A stretch of DNA of 64,000 nucleotides, from contig NZ_JAIOJZ010000017.1 in the NCBI RefSeq assembly GCF_020404845.1, forward strand, positions 83,475-147,474. The letters run 5' to 3'. The translations under genes were made by a program, and so were the position numbers. Below the pieces are notes generated by a model. It was not told the DNA's origin. It searched no databases and saw nothing but the letters and a program-made list of their open reading frames with translations. Of this stretch, positions 26,803 through 35,039 are shown piece by piece. How positions within the stretch are numbered: the first letter of the stretch is position 1; the number at the start of each line of letters is the position of its first letter. This stretch comes from Streptomyces hyderabadensis (GTDB taxonomy: Bacteria > Actinomycetota > Actinomycetes > Streptomycetales > Streptomycetaceae).

Positions 26803-27456
26803 CTACTGGTCGCAGGGCCGGCGCAGGTCCTCCAGGGTCACGGCCGCACCCGGGAGGGCGGAGCGGGCGGGAGCCCGCAGCCCGTCCAGGAACAGCTGCA
26901 GATGGCGATGGACGAACCGGTCGGCGCTCATACACCCCGTGCCGGCCGGGGGCCGGCTGAGCTGGGCCGCGGCGATCATCAGATCGCCCACGCCCACGTC
27001 ACTGCGGAGCTGACCGGCCGCCTTCGCCCGGTCCATGACCTCGGCGACGAGTCGCTCGACCCGTTGGCGCGCCGCCTCCAGGTCGGGGTGGTGCTCGTCG
27101 AACGTGCCGGCGATCATCGGGCACAGCGCGCTGATCCGCTCGTCGGCGGAGGCGTGCACGAAGCGCTCCAGCGCCTCGAACGCGTCACCGGTCTCCGCGA
27201 GGGCCAGCTCGGCCGCTCGTGCCGTACGGTCCATGACCGAGCAGACGACCTCGCGGACGAGGGCGTCGCGGTCGGGGAAGTTGCGGTACACCGTGGCGTT
27301 GCCGACGCCGGCCCGGCGGGCGACGTCGTCGAGGGGCACGTCCGGCCCGTGCTCGACGAACATCTCCCGGGCGGCGACGACGATCCGCTCCCGGTTGCGC
27401 AGAGCATCGGCGCGGGGCCGGGCCACCTTGCGCTGATCGGGGATCGCGGTCTGCAC
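26803..27456 (-). CDS. TetR-family regulator of the adjacent MFS pump
   Basis: 217 residues. HTH is RIVVAAREMFVEHGPDVPLDDVARRAGVGNATVYRNFPDRDALV, and the ligand domain contains ERFVHASADERISALCP, as in the TetR_C_SBD-like group. It lies directly upstream of the MFS gene with about 200 bases between, so both may be read from the operator-bearing promoter at 27539-27593. Confidence 0.92.
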   Translation of the reverse strand: MQTAIPDQRKVARPRADALRNRERIVVAAREMFVEHGPDVPLDDVARRAGVGNATVYRNFPDRDALVREVVCSVMDRTARAAELALAETGDAFEALERFVHASADERISALCPMIAGTFDEHHPDLEAARQRVERLVAEVMDRAKAAGQLRSDVGVGDLMIAAAQLSRPPAGTGCMSADRFVHRHLQLFLDGLRAPARSALPGAAVTLEDLRRPCDQ

Positions 27457-27785
27457 GGCGTACTCCTTGGTGTCTGCGGTGTGCTGTCTGTGGTCTGTGG
27501 TCTGTCTGTCACGGGTGTGACGACCGGGTTCACGATCCGGGGAGCGAGTCCCCGTTTCACTCGGACACAGGTCTAAACGGGGAAACGATCCCCGGTTATT
27601 TCCCGCTTCCGAAGAACTTTCCGGTGACCTGGGTCACACCCGGTTCCGGTCCGTCCCCCGGTCGGCGGCTACCGGCGAGAAACCCACGATCGGCCGCTCC
27701 AGCGCGCGCCCGCCCACCCCTCGGCACAGGGTGAGCGCAAGGGTGCAGCCGGTGCCGGGCGGCTGCCGTGGCCGGGGAGGTCCGC
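27457..27785. promoter_or_regulatory. Promoter region with two GGGGA-N5-TCCCC operators
   Basis: About 330 bases between the leftward TetR gene and the rightward protease gene. It contains GGGGA-GCGAG-TCCCC (27539-27553) and GGGGA-AACGA-TCCCC (27579-27593), with centres 40 bases apart. Both keep a CGA core and are flanked by further G/C symmetry. They are the obvious operators of the TetR repressor. The rest includes a TGTCTGTGGTCTG low-complexity stretch. Confidence 0.65.
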
Positions 27786-29066
27786 ATGCAGCCGCCGAGC
27801 CGTCGCATACGCCCGCGCCGACTGGCCGCGGCCGGGACCGTCGCCGTCCTGACCCTCGCGCTCAGCACCTCGGCCGGCACCGGCCGGCTCGCACCCGGCA
27901 CCTCCACCGCGGGCCCCGGCCCCGCCGCCCTCTCCCGCTCCTCCGCGCACGGCCCCTGCATGATCAGCGGCGGCGCCGAGATCCAGATGTCCGAGGGCGT
28001 GCCCACCGCCACCGGCTACGCCCGCTCGACCGGCACCGTCCGCGCCCTCAACCTGATGATCGACTTCTCCGACGCGCCCGGCGAGGGCAAGGCGCTCGAC
28101 CGGTACGCGGAGTTCTTCCCGCAGACCGAGGAATGGTTCCGCACCAGCAGCTACGGCCGCCTCGACTACCACCCGGAGACCCCGATCCGGGACTGGCTGC
28201 GGATGCCCAAGTCCTTCGCGGAGTACGGGATAGAGCGCGGCGCCCCCTTCGAACCCGGCTACCGCAAACTGGTCCAGGACCTGGTGGCGGCGGCCGACCC
28301 GAAGGTCGACTTCCGCTCGTACGACCTGCTGAACGTGCTGGTCACCCCGAACGCGGGCCCCTCCGCCCTGGACACGGTCCTGTCGGTGACCTTCGCCGGG
28401 AACCAGGAGGCCCCGGTCGCCGACGGAGTGCCGGTGGCCAACGCCTCCTTCGTCTACTCCCGCCAGGACGACGGCTCCGGCTCCTACGACGAGACCGGCT
28501 ACCGCGTACTCCCCCACGAGAACGGCCACGTCTTCGGCCTCCCGGACCTCTACACCCAGGAGGGCGGCGGGGCCGTCGGCCACTGGGACATCATGAGCGA
28601 GGACTGGGGCGCCAACAACGACCTGCTGGGCTGGCACAAGTGGAAGCTGGGCTGGCTCGACCCGTCCCAGGTGCACTGCGCGGCCGCGCCGGGGACGACC
28701 GAGTACACGCTCACCCCGCTGGCCCGCAAGGGCGGCGACAAGCTGGTGGTCCTCCCGCTGAGCGGCACCTCCGGCTACGCGGTCGAGCTGCGCACCCGCG
28801 AGGGTAACGACGAGACGGTGTGCCGACCCGGCGTACTGATCTACAAGGTCGACGCGGACGTCGACACCGGCATGGGCCCGGTACGGGTCTACGACTCCCG
28901 GCGGGACAGCGGCGGCTGCACCCGCAGCCCCAACGTGCACGCCGAACTCTCGGACGCCGCCTTCACCCCGGGCGAGACCTTCAAGGACCCGCGCAAAGGC
29001 GTCACGATCAAGGTGTCGGAGAAGGACGCGCAGGGGGACGTGCGGGTGCGCGTGACACGGAAGTGA
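27786..29066 (+). CDS. Secreted M6-family (InhA-like) zinc metalloprotease
   Basis: 426 residues. ATG 27786 is five bases after GGGGAGG. A twin-Arg-containing signal peptide (RRIRPRRLAAAGTVAVLTLALSTSAG) directs export. The catalytic zinc motif is HENGHVFGLPDLY (His244-His248), the HExxHxxGxPD form of family M6, followed by the conserved WDIMS. A C-terminal beta domain ends at the stop. It is probably extracellular; the ORF frame is open to 27768, but the later ATG has the ribosome-binding site. Confidence 0.92.
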   Translation: MQPPSRRIRPRRLAAAGTVAVLTLALSTSAGTGRLAPGTSTAGPGPAALSRSSAHGPCMISGGAEIQMSEGVPTATGYARSTGTVRALNLMIDFSDAPGEGKALDRYAEFFPQTEEWFRTSSYGRLDYHPETPIRDWLRMPKSFAEYGIERGAPFEPGYRKLVQDLVAAADPKVDFRSYDLLNVLVTPNAGPSALDTVLSVTFAGNQEAPVADGVPVANASFVYSRQDDGSGSYDETGYRVLPHENGHVFGLPDLYTQEGGGAVGHWDIMSEDWGANNDLLGWHKWKLGWLDPSQVHCAAAPGTTEYTLTPLARKGGDKLVVLPLSGTSGYAVELRTREGNDETVCRPGVLIYKVDADVDTGMGPVRVYDSRRDSGGCTRSPNVHAELSDAAFTPGETFKDPRKGVTIKVSEKDAQGDVRVRVTRK

Positions 29067-29195
29067 CGGCCCTGGACACGGCGACGGGGAGCGCCACCGG
29101 GCGGACGTGACGACGTGAGGACCGTCGACGTGCGGACGTGAGGACGGTCGGGGCTACCGTAGGCGACCTGCCGTGACCGCCGTACCGGAGAGCCG

Positions 29196-30809
29196 ATGCC
29201 CGTCCACACCCCGCACCACGCCGCCCCCGACGGGGCCCACGACCGGGCCACCGGCGCGGTGGCACCGGCCGAGGCGGTCACGCCCCTGCTCCGCGGCATC
29301 GCCGTACTCCGCCGGCTGACCGGGGCGAGCGACGGCACCCTCAGCCTCAGCGCCCTGGAGAAGAGCACGGGCCTGGCCCGCTCCACGGTCGACCGCCTCA
29401 CGGCGACCCTCGCCCGCATGGGGTACGTCCGCCTGGACGGCCGCGACGTGACCCTGGCCCCCCGCCTGATGGAACTGGGCAACGCCTATCTGGCCGCGCT
29501 CCGCCTGCCCGCCCTGCTCTCCGCCCGCGCCGACGCCCTGGCCGACGAACTGGACGAGTCGGTGTCGCTGGCGGTCGGCGACCGGGACGGCATCCGCTTC
29601 ATCCACCAGGCCACCCGCCGCCGCGCCATGTCCCTGAGCTTCCGCATCGGCGACCTGCTCCCGGCCGAACGCACCGCCCCCGGGCCGCTGTTCGCCACCG
29701 AGTGGACGGACGCCGACTGGCTCCGCTGGCGGGAACGCCGGGCCGCGGACCCCGAGGACCGCACCTTCCCCGCCGTACCGCCCCGTGAACACCCCGCTCC
29801 GGACGAGGACTTCGTGCTGCGTACGGCGCGGGCGGCAACGGACGACCACGCACTGGACGACCAACTGATCGAACCGGGCCTGGTGGCGGTCTCGGTCCCG
29901 GTCCGGGATCCCGGCACCGGCCGGGTGGCCTGCGTCGCCAGCGTGGTCAGCCACACCAGCCGGCACACCGCACCCGAGCTGCGGACCGCCCTGCTCCCCC
30001 GCCTGCGCGCGGCGGTCGCGGCAATGGAGGACGACCTGCGTACCGCCCCGCCCCCGGAACCGGGACCGCCCCGCGCGGGCCTGGCCACCTGGACGGGCGC
30101 CTCGAAACAGGAACTGGGCCGGGAGTTCGTGGAGTCCCTCGCCCGCGGCCTGACCGTACTGACCGCCTTCGGCGAGGGCCGCTCCGCGCTGACCTTGACC
30201 CAGGTCGCGCAGGCCACCGGCCTGGCCCGCGCGACCGCCCGCCGAGCCCTCATCACCCTCGGCCACGCGGGCCTGCTGACCCCGGCCCCCGACCACACCT
30301 TCACCCTCACCCCCCGGGTCCTGTCCCTGGGCTTCCCGCCCCTCTCCCGCACCTCCCTCCCCGAGATCGCCCAGCCCCACCTGACCGCCCTGACCGAGCG
30401 CGTGCACGAGTCGGTGTCCCTGGCCGTGCTGTCGGAGTCGGGCGAGGAGATCCAGTACACGGCCCGGGCGTCCACGACCCGCGTCCTGAGCGCCCGCGTC
30501 ACGGTCGGCGCCCGCCTGCCGGCCCGGGCGACGGCACCGGGTCACGTCCTGCTGGCCCTGCCCGAGGCCCGGTCGCGGGGTTACGCGCTGGTCGACGAGG
30601 AACTGGAGGCCGGTCTGCGCTCCCTCGCGGTCCCGGTGCGCGACCGCACGGGTCGGGTGGCGGCGGCCCTGAACGTCGCGATGCACGCGGCCCGCCGAAC
30701 GGCCGCGGACTGCCGCACCGATCTCCTCCCGGAGCTGTCCCGCACCGCCGCCCACATCGAGGCGGACCTCTCGGTCGCAAGCCGCTTCGTCCACGTCCCG
30801 CCGACCTGA
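29196..30809 (+). CDS. Tandem (double) IclR-family regulator
   Basis: 537 residues: two complete IclR winged HTHs (residues about 28-85, LSLSALEKSTGLARSTVDRL; and about 305-362, LTLTQVAQATGLARATARRAL), each followed by an effector domain. The first effector domain is full length. The second lacks about 40 residues: GHVLLALPEARSRGYALVDEEL joins the start and end of the domain directly, where the family normally has a helical insert. IclR proteins of this double type occur in aromatic catabolism (PcaR/PobR fused pairs). No catabolic genes are adjacent, so the target is unknown. Confidence 0.9.
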   Translation: MPVHTPHHAAPDGAHDRATGAVAPAEAVTPLLRGIAVLRRLTGASDGTLSLSALEKSTGLARSTVDRLTATLARMGYVRLDGRDVTLAPRLMELGNAYLAALRLPALLSARADALADELDESVSLAVGDRDGIRFIHQATRRRAMSLSFRIGDLLPAERTAPGPLFATEWTDADWLRWRERRAADPEDRTFPAVPPREHPAPDEDFVLRTARAATDDHALDDQLIEPGLVAVSVPVRDPGTGRVACVASVVSHTSRHTAPELRTALLPRLRAAVAAMEDDLRTAPPPEPGPPRAGLATWTGASKQELGREFVESLARGLTVLTAFGEGRSALTLTQVAQATGLARATARRALITLGHAGLLTPAPDHTFTLTPRVLSLGFPPLSRTSLPEIAQPHLTALTERVHESVSLAVLSESGEEIQYTARASTTRVLSARVTVGARLPARATAPGHVLLALPEARSRGYALVDEELEAGLRSLAVPVRDRTGRVAAALNVAMHAARRTAADCRTDLLPELSRTAAHIEADLSVASRFVHVPPT

Positions 30810-31328
30810 CCCCGCGCCGGGCCACCGCGGAGGACCTGATCGCCGCGCTCCGGAACCCCGAGGAGTGGGCGACGCGGACGCTCCGGATCACCACCGTGGC
30901 CCTGGCCGCCGCCCTCGTCAGCGCCGCCGACCTACTCCACCCCTCGACCGTCGCCGTCGGCGGCTTCGCCCAGGCCGTCCCCGGCTTCACCGACCAGGCA
31001 GCAGCCCAGCTCTCCCTGCTCGCCCGTCCGGGTGCCCTGCTCCCCCCGGTCGTACCGGCGGCCCTCGGCGCCCTCTCCTCCCTGCACGGCGCGGTCGCCC
31101 TGGCCCGGACGACGGCCACCCCTGCCCCGGACACCGCCGCCGCCCCCCCCCTGGCGGCACCCGAAGCAACAGCGAAAATCCCCAGGTCAGGCCCCCCGTG
31201 CTGGCGGCAGCCCCCCACTTCCCCCCACCCCTCCACCTCGATCCGCTACGCTGTTCACGTCAGCGGCCAGGTCACGCAGGATGTCCGCCCGGAATACCGT
31301 GGCGATCACCAGCAGACCCCCACTGCAC
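30810..31328 (+). other. Gap with remnant-like membrane ORF before the tRNA
   Basis: About 520 bases. One frame (30812-31130) reads as a plausible protein (TAEDLIAALRNPEEWATRTL, then two hydrophobic stretches) but has no clear start with a ribosome-binding site. It continues as nonsense into the tRNA gene. It looks like the fragment of a lost membrane protein rather than a working gene; GTG 30896 is the only start candidate. Confidence 0.4.
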
Positions 31329-31401
31329 GCCTTCGTAGCTCAGGGGATAGAGCACCGCTCTCCTAAAGCGGGTGTCGCAGGTTCGAATCCTGCCGGGGGC
31401 A
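31329..31401 (+). tRNA. tRNA-Arg (anticodon CCT)
   Basis: 73-base cloverleaf without encoded CCA. The acceptor stem GCCTTCG pairs with CGGGGGC (two G-U pairs). The D stem GCTC/GAGC, the anticodon stem CCGCT/AGCGG with loop CTCCTAA (anticodon 31362-31364), and the T arm GCAGG-TTCGAAT-CCTGC are all present. Its 3' half is the attachment site of the AICE. Integration restores an intact gene, since the repeat at the far end carries only the 3' half. Confidence 0.97.
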
Positions 31402-31403
31402 CA
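31360..31403 (+). other. attL of the AICE (44-bp direct repeat)
   Basis: The 44 bases from the anticodon loop to just beyond the tRNA 3' end are repeated exactly at 43843-43886. After one mismatch a further 9 bases (GGGAAAAGG) also match. Starting exactly at the anticodon loop is typical of tRNA-borne att cores of actinomycete elements. Confidence 0.95.
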
Positions 31404-31410
31404 TGGGAAA

Positions 31411-31443
31411 AGGGCAGCTACTGAATCCAGTAGCTGCCCTTTG
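31411..31443. terminator. Bidirectional terminator between tRNA-Arg and int
   Basis: A 13-bp perfect stem (AGGGCAGCTACTG with CAGTAGCTGCCCT) closes a 4-base loop. It has AAAA on the left and TTTG on the right, so it can end both the rightward tRNA transcript and the leftward int operon. Confidence 0.85.
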
Positions 31444-31472
31444 ACATCCATCTCTGACATCAACGCGGACGG

Positions 31473-32627
31473 TCATGCACGATCGGGGCGCCTCTTCCTG
31501 AGCAGCCGGTCCATGTGGCTCATGGCTTCGCGCTGCGTGTCCTGGACGACGTGGGTGTAGACGTCCATGGTGATGCTGATCTGGGAGTGGCCCAGGATCT
31601 CCATCACGACGCGGGGCGCGACTCCAGCCGCCGTGAGAAGCGTGGCGGTGCCGTGCCGCGCGTCGTGCAGCCGGATGACGCGGAGACCGGCGGACTCGGC
31701 GACGCGGGTGAAGGAGCGGTAGACATTCCGAGGCTCGACCTGACGCCCGGTGCGAGTGGTGAAGACGTAGCCGGACTCCTGCCACTCCTCCCCTGCCTTG
31801 GCCCGTGCAGCCGCCTGCCGCATCCGGTGCCAGCGCAGGGACGCGATGCAGAGGGCGGGCAGCGGAACGGCCCGGCGACGGCGGCTCTTGGGATCGTCGT
31901 CGTAGAGGACACCGCGACGACGCTGCGTCTGCTGGCGGACGTAGAGAACGCGGCTGTCGAGGTCGAGGTCTGACCAGCGCAGGCCGATGATCTCTCCCCG
32001 GCGGAGCCCCATGGCGATGGCGAGCACGAAGGCCGCGTAGAGCGGGTCCTTACGGGAGGCCGCGAGGAAGTCGAGCGTCTCGTCGAGGGTCCAGGGCTTC
32101 AGTTCGCGGTTGTCGGTGCGAGGCGGCTCGACCAGCTTGGCGACGTTGCGCGTGATCAGTTCCTCGCGGCAGGCGGAAGACAGCGCCGATCGCAGGACGC
32201 GGTGAGATTCCTTGGCAGTCGCCGCAGTCGTCTCCTTCTCCAGACGGACGAGGAAGCGGCGCACGTCGGCGACGCCGAGGGATTCAAGCCGCTTGGCGCC
32301 GAGCAGCGGCACGAGGTAGAGCCGGACGTGCGCCTCGTACTTGTCGTACGTGCTGAGCTTCCGCCGAGGCTTGATGACGTTGTCCAGCCAGTACGGCAGC
32401 CACTCGGAGAGCTTGGCCGACTTGGTGGGCACGGGCACGCCCTGGTCCACTTTGGCCAGCAGCTCCCGGCGCTTGACGTCGCACTCGGCCCAGGTCTTGC
32501 CGTAGGCGAACTTGCGAGCGCGAGTGCCGTCCGGCTGAAGGACGTACACGGCGCACTGGTATCGGCCGTCCTTGCGCTTGGTGATGGTGCCGGCGCCGTT
32601 CGGATTGCGCTTGCGCGGACCAGCCAT
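31473..32627 (-). CDS. int: Tyrosine recombinase (AICE integrase)
   Basis: 384-residue phage-type integrase catalysing attP x attB recombination. An N-terminal AP2-like/SAM-like arm and core-binding domain (residues 10-160) precede the catalytic domain. Catalytic residues are visible: Arg in AMGLRRGEIIGLRW, His-x-x-Arg in RLHDARHGTATL, and the nucleophile Tyr357 in ISITMDVYTHV. It is adjacent to attL as expected. ATG 32627 overlaps the xis stop by one base (TGATG), so it is translationally coupled. Confidence 0.96.
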   Translation of the reverse strand: MAGPRKRNPNGAGTITKRKDGRYQCAVYVLQPDGTRARKFAYGKTWAECDVKRRELLAKVDQGVPVPTKSAKLSEWLPYWLDNVIKPRRKLSTYDKYEAHVRLYLVPLLGAKRLESLGVADVRRFLVRLEKETTAATAKESHRVLRSALSSACREELITRNVAKLVEPPRTDNRELKPWTLDETLDFLAASRKDPLYAAFVLAIAMGLRRGEIIGLRWSDLDLDSRVLYVRQQTQRRRGVLYDDDPKSRRRRAVPLPALCIASLRWHRMRQAAARAKAGEEWQESGYVFTTRTGRQVEPRNVYRSFTRVAESAGLRVIRLHDARHGTATLLTAAGVAPRVVMEILGHSQISITMDVYTHVVQDTQREAMSHMDRLLRKRRPDRA

Positions 32628-32821
32628 CAGGCAGCCTCCTCGATCTGGCCGAGGACGAAGTCCCGAACAGCGGCAGCAGGGATACGACGCGCCCCATCGA
32701 TCTTGATCGAGACGAGTCGACGCGAGCGGATCAGGTCGTAGACCTTCGAGCGTCCGACCTTGAGACGCGCCATGACTTCCGGCACGGTCAGCAGCTCGGC
32801 GGTGGCAGTGGCGGCGGTCAT
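32627..32821 (-). CDS. xis: Excisionase (MerR-like HTH)
   Basis: 64-residue DNA-bending recombination directionality factor. It has the compact HTH_17 fold, LLTVPEVMARLKVGRSKVYDLIRSRRLVSIKIDGARRIPAAAVRDFV. Its start overlaps the repSA stop as ATGA and its stop overlaps int, so repSA-xis-int form one coupled operon as in pSAM2. Confidence 0.93.
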   Translation of the reverse strand: MTAATATAELLTVPEVMARLKVGRSKVYDLIRSRRLVSIKIDGARRIPAAAVRDFVLGQIEEAA

Positions 32822-34218
32822 GCGGCGGCTCCTTCCAGGGCCAGTTGGTCTTGCAGTGCTTCGCGTGCGGTTTCTCGGTTGAGCTGGAGGTCCCGGGCGA
32901 TGGTGGCGGCGAGGGCGGATTCACCGGGGGTGTGGCCGTGGCCGGCGTACTGCCAGTCGGTGAGGACGAGGACGGTGTCCGGCTCGCGGTCGTCCAGGGC
33001 GAGGGCGGTGTGTTCCTGGGCGGCGCGGTAGTCGGCACGTGTCTGGCGCAGGGCCCCGAGGGTGATGGAGAAGCGGCGGGACTTGGAGGAGAAGTGACCG
33101 CGGAAGCCGAGCATGTGAGCCCAGGCCCAGAGGCGCCGGTCCGGGTAGAGGCGGTCCAGGTCGCGGCATGCGGTGATGAGTCGACGGGTGTGGTCCGGGA
33201 CCTGGTGGCGGTCGAGTTCCGCGAGCTCGCCGATACGGCGGTCAAGCGTGCCGGTGTTCTCGGCGGCCTTGGTGGAGTACTTGGCGACGTAGGAGGCGAC
33301 GGCCTGTTCGGTGATGTCGGAGCCGTCGCCGAAGGCCTTCACCGGGCGCACGTCGAGCTGTGTGCCCCAGCGGAAGGACCGGGCCGGTTGGTCCCCTGCG
33401 GCCGGGACGGAGACGGACGTATAGGAGTGCGCCGCAGCGGCGTGGATCGCGTCGGCGAGGAGGCCGACCGTTGCCCAGGCAGGCGGGGGCGTTCCGGGCC
33501 CGTCCGGTCCGTCGAGCCGGATCACGGCGTGAAAGTGCAGGGCCCCACGCTTCTGGAATTCGGCGACCTTGCCGTAGGAGACGCGGAGTCGGTCGGCGAG
33601 TTCTCGGCGGGTGAGGCCAGCGCGGGCGGCGAGTTCGCGGCGCAGGCGGGTGGTGAAGCGCTGCCACAGCTGCCCGGCGTGGTTGTTGAACAAGACTGCG
33701 CCCGCATAGTCGTACGTCGCCGGGTCGAGGGCAGTGCCCAGTTCCCGTGCGTCCGGGGCGTGTTGGGTGCCGCAGCGGCAGGCGCCGTGATCGGGCCGGT
33801 TGTGGACCGGCCCGAAGGAGGGAGCGGTGAGCGTGGCGAACACGCGCGGGTGATCCCTCACCGTGGTGGGGACGTCTCGACGGTCGTCTCCGGCCAGGCC
33901 CGCGCGGATGAGGTGGTAGGTGTCGCCCGCGTAGGTCCAGGCGCAGGAGGGGCAGCGGGAGGCGCGGCGGTTGCCACAGGCGAGGCGGAGGCGTCCGCCG
34001 GGCTCAACGGCGGTCGTGTAGTGGTGCAGGGTCTCGCCGGTGGTCTTGTCTTTGTGGAGGGTCCAGCCGGTGAGGTGGATGGGGTCGGAGCAGCCGCCGG
34101 TGCGGCGGATCTGGTCTTCCCATCGGGTGTAGTCGGGGGCGGAGGCGACGCGGAGGAGGTCGCCGAGGGTGGTCGGGTCGAGCAGCGGGGCATGCGCGGT
34201 CGGGGCGCGGTGCGCCAT
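32818..34218 (-). CDS. repSA: Replication initiator RepSA (rolling-circle type)
   Basis: 466 residues, close to pSAM2 RepSA. It nicks the double-strand origin for rolling-circle replication of the excised element. The HUH metal motif is ALHFHAVIRLDG (His228, His230) and the nicking tyrosine lies in AVASYVAKYSTK (Tyr310/Tyr314). Zinc-ligand-like cysteines occur early (CGNRRASRCPSC, then CRCG). ATG 34218 follows GGAAGGAAG. The frame is open further upstream to 34707, where it overlaps the Spd-type genes and is not coding. Confidence 0.93.
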   Translation of the reverse strand: MAHRAPTAHAPLLDPTTLGDLLRVASAPDYTRWEDQIRRTGGCSDPIHLTGWTLHKDKTTGETLHHYTTAVEPGGRLRLACGNRRASRCPSCAWTYAGDTYHLIRAGLAGDDRRDVPTTVRDHPRVFATLTAPSFGPVHNRPDHGACRCGTQHAPDARELGTALDPATYDYAGAVLFNNHAGQLWQRFTTRLRRELAARAGLTRRELADRLRVSYGKVAEFQKRGALHFHAVIRLDGPDGPGTPPPAWATVGLLADAIHAAAAHSYTSVSVPAAGDQPARSFRWGTQLDVRPVKAFGDGSDITEQAVASYVAKYSTKAAENTGTLDRRIGELAELDRHQVPDHTRRLITACRDLDRLYPDRRLWAWAHMLGFRGHFSSKSRRFSITLGALRQTRADYRAAQEHTALALDDREPDTVLVLTDWQYAGHGHTPGESALAATIARDLQLNRETAREALQDQLALEGAAA

Positions 34219-34307
34219 GCTGGTGGCTTCCTTCCGGTTGTGAGATCGGTTGTGGACGGCGCCCGGGCGGCGGATGCTTGGCGGTATCGAGGCCGCCCGG
34301 GGGCCGG

Positions 34308-34625
34308 TCAGCGACGCTTGGCGTCGGCCTGGATGAGGGAGCGGATCACCAGGGCGCAGACGGCGACCGAGGCGCCGGTGATGGCGACGGCCAGGAGCAT
34401 CGAGACGAGAACGGCGCCGACGACCAGGACGACGGCCGTTCCGCCGCCGACGAGGGCGAGGGCGGTGCCGGGGGTGAGCTGCACCGTGGGCCGGGACGGC
34501 GCCGGAGCGACCGGAGCAGGAGGCGAGCCCGGCACACTCGGCACGACGGCGGTCGGCTCCACGACCACGGGCGGCGCGAGGTGGCCGGCGGGCGTGGGGT
34601 TGGTCGGGATCTTCGGGCGGAGCAT
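34308..34625 (-). CDS. Spread (Spd)-type small membrane protein
   Basis: 105 residues: a Pro-rich N-terminus (about 50 residues) followed by a long hydrophobic pair of segments (ALALVGGGTAVVLVVGAVLVSMLLAVAITGAS) and a basic tail. Position between repSA and the transfer genes, plus the architecture, fit the SpdB3/SpdD-type proteins that help plasmid spread within the mycelium. ATG 34625. Confidence 0.75.
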   Translation of the reverse strand: MLRPKIPTNPTPAGHLAPPVVVEPTAVVPSVPGSPPAPVAPAPSRPTVQLTPGTALALVGGGTAVVLVVGAVLVSMLLAVAITGASVAVCALVIRSLIQADAKRR

Positions 34626-34648
34626 CGGTGTTCTCCCTTCGGGTCGTG

Positions 34649-34804
34649 CTACTTGACGAAGCCGTTGACGACGGGGGCCAGCACGCTGTCTGCGATGAGG
34701 AAGCCACCGAGGAGGAGTACGGCGATGAGCCACCAGGGCGGGCGGATGAGCTTGACGCCGAGGTAGCCGACGGCGAGGAGCGCGAGCCAGAGCGGAACGT
34801 CCAT
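34649..34804 (-). CDS. Spd-type 51-residue membrane peptide
   Basis: Nearly the whole protein is hydrophobic: LWLALLAVGYLGVKLI and WWLIAVLLLGGFLIADSVL. Two membrane segments with a short Lys/Arg turn. It is in the transfer/spread operon, 23 bases before the 105-residue gene. ATG 34804, preceded by GGAGGC. Homologues near AICE tra genes are called SpdD or spread proteins. Confidence 0.75.
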   Translation of the reverse strand: MDVPLWLALLAVGYLGVKLIRPPWWLIAVLLLGGFLIADSVLAPVVNGFVK

Positions 34805-34815
34805 CGGGTGGCCTC

Positions 34816-35007
34816 CTAGCTGACGCGGCAGCGGTGGGTGCGGGCGGCGAGCTGTGCGGCGGACTGGCTGGAGTAGTCGGCGGACCAGCCGCAGCGGTCG
34901 TTGGTGCACACGGCGGCGTGCTTGGTCTGGCCCCGGCGGTCGCGGTGGGTGCCGATCTGCACGGGACCGATCCGCATGACGGAGTGGAAGAAGTCGCGGA
35001 CGGGCAT
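34816..35007 (-). CDS. Mobile element transfer protein (Spd-type)
   Basis: 63 residues, MPVRDFFHSVMRIGPVQIGT at the start, then a His/Cys pattern (HAAVCTNDRCGWSADYS, then ARTHRC) that may bind zinc. This small family accompanies tra in Streptomyces integrative elements and is annotated as a mobile element transfer protein; its mechanism is unknown. ATG 35007, 32 bases after the DUF2637 gene, and 11 bases before the next one. Confidence 0.82.
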   Translation of the reverse strand: MPVRDFFHSVMRIGPVQIGTHRDRRGQTKHAAVCTNDRCGWSADYSSQSAAQLAARTHRCRVS

Positions 35008-35039
35008 GTCAGCCGGTCTCCTCTCGGGTTGCGGTCGGG

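Noticed and set aside
30896..31366. 156-codon ORF ending inside tRNA-Arg
   Set aside because: The first part could be a gene fragment, but the frame runs through non-coding DNA and the tRNA, so it cannot be an intact gene.
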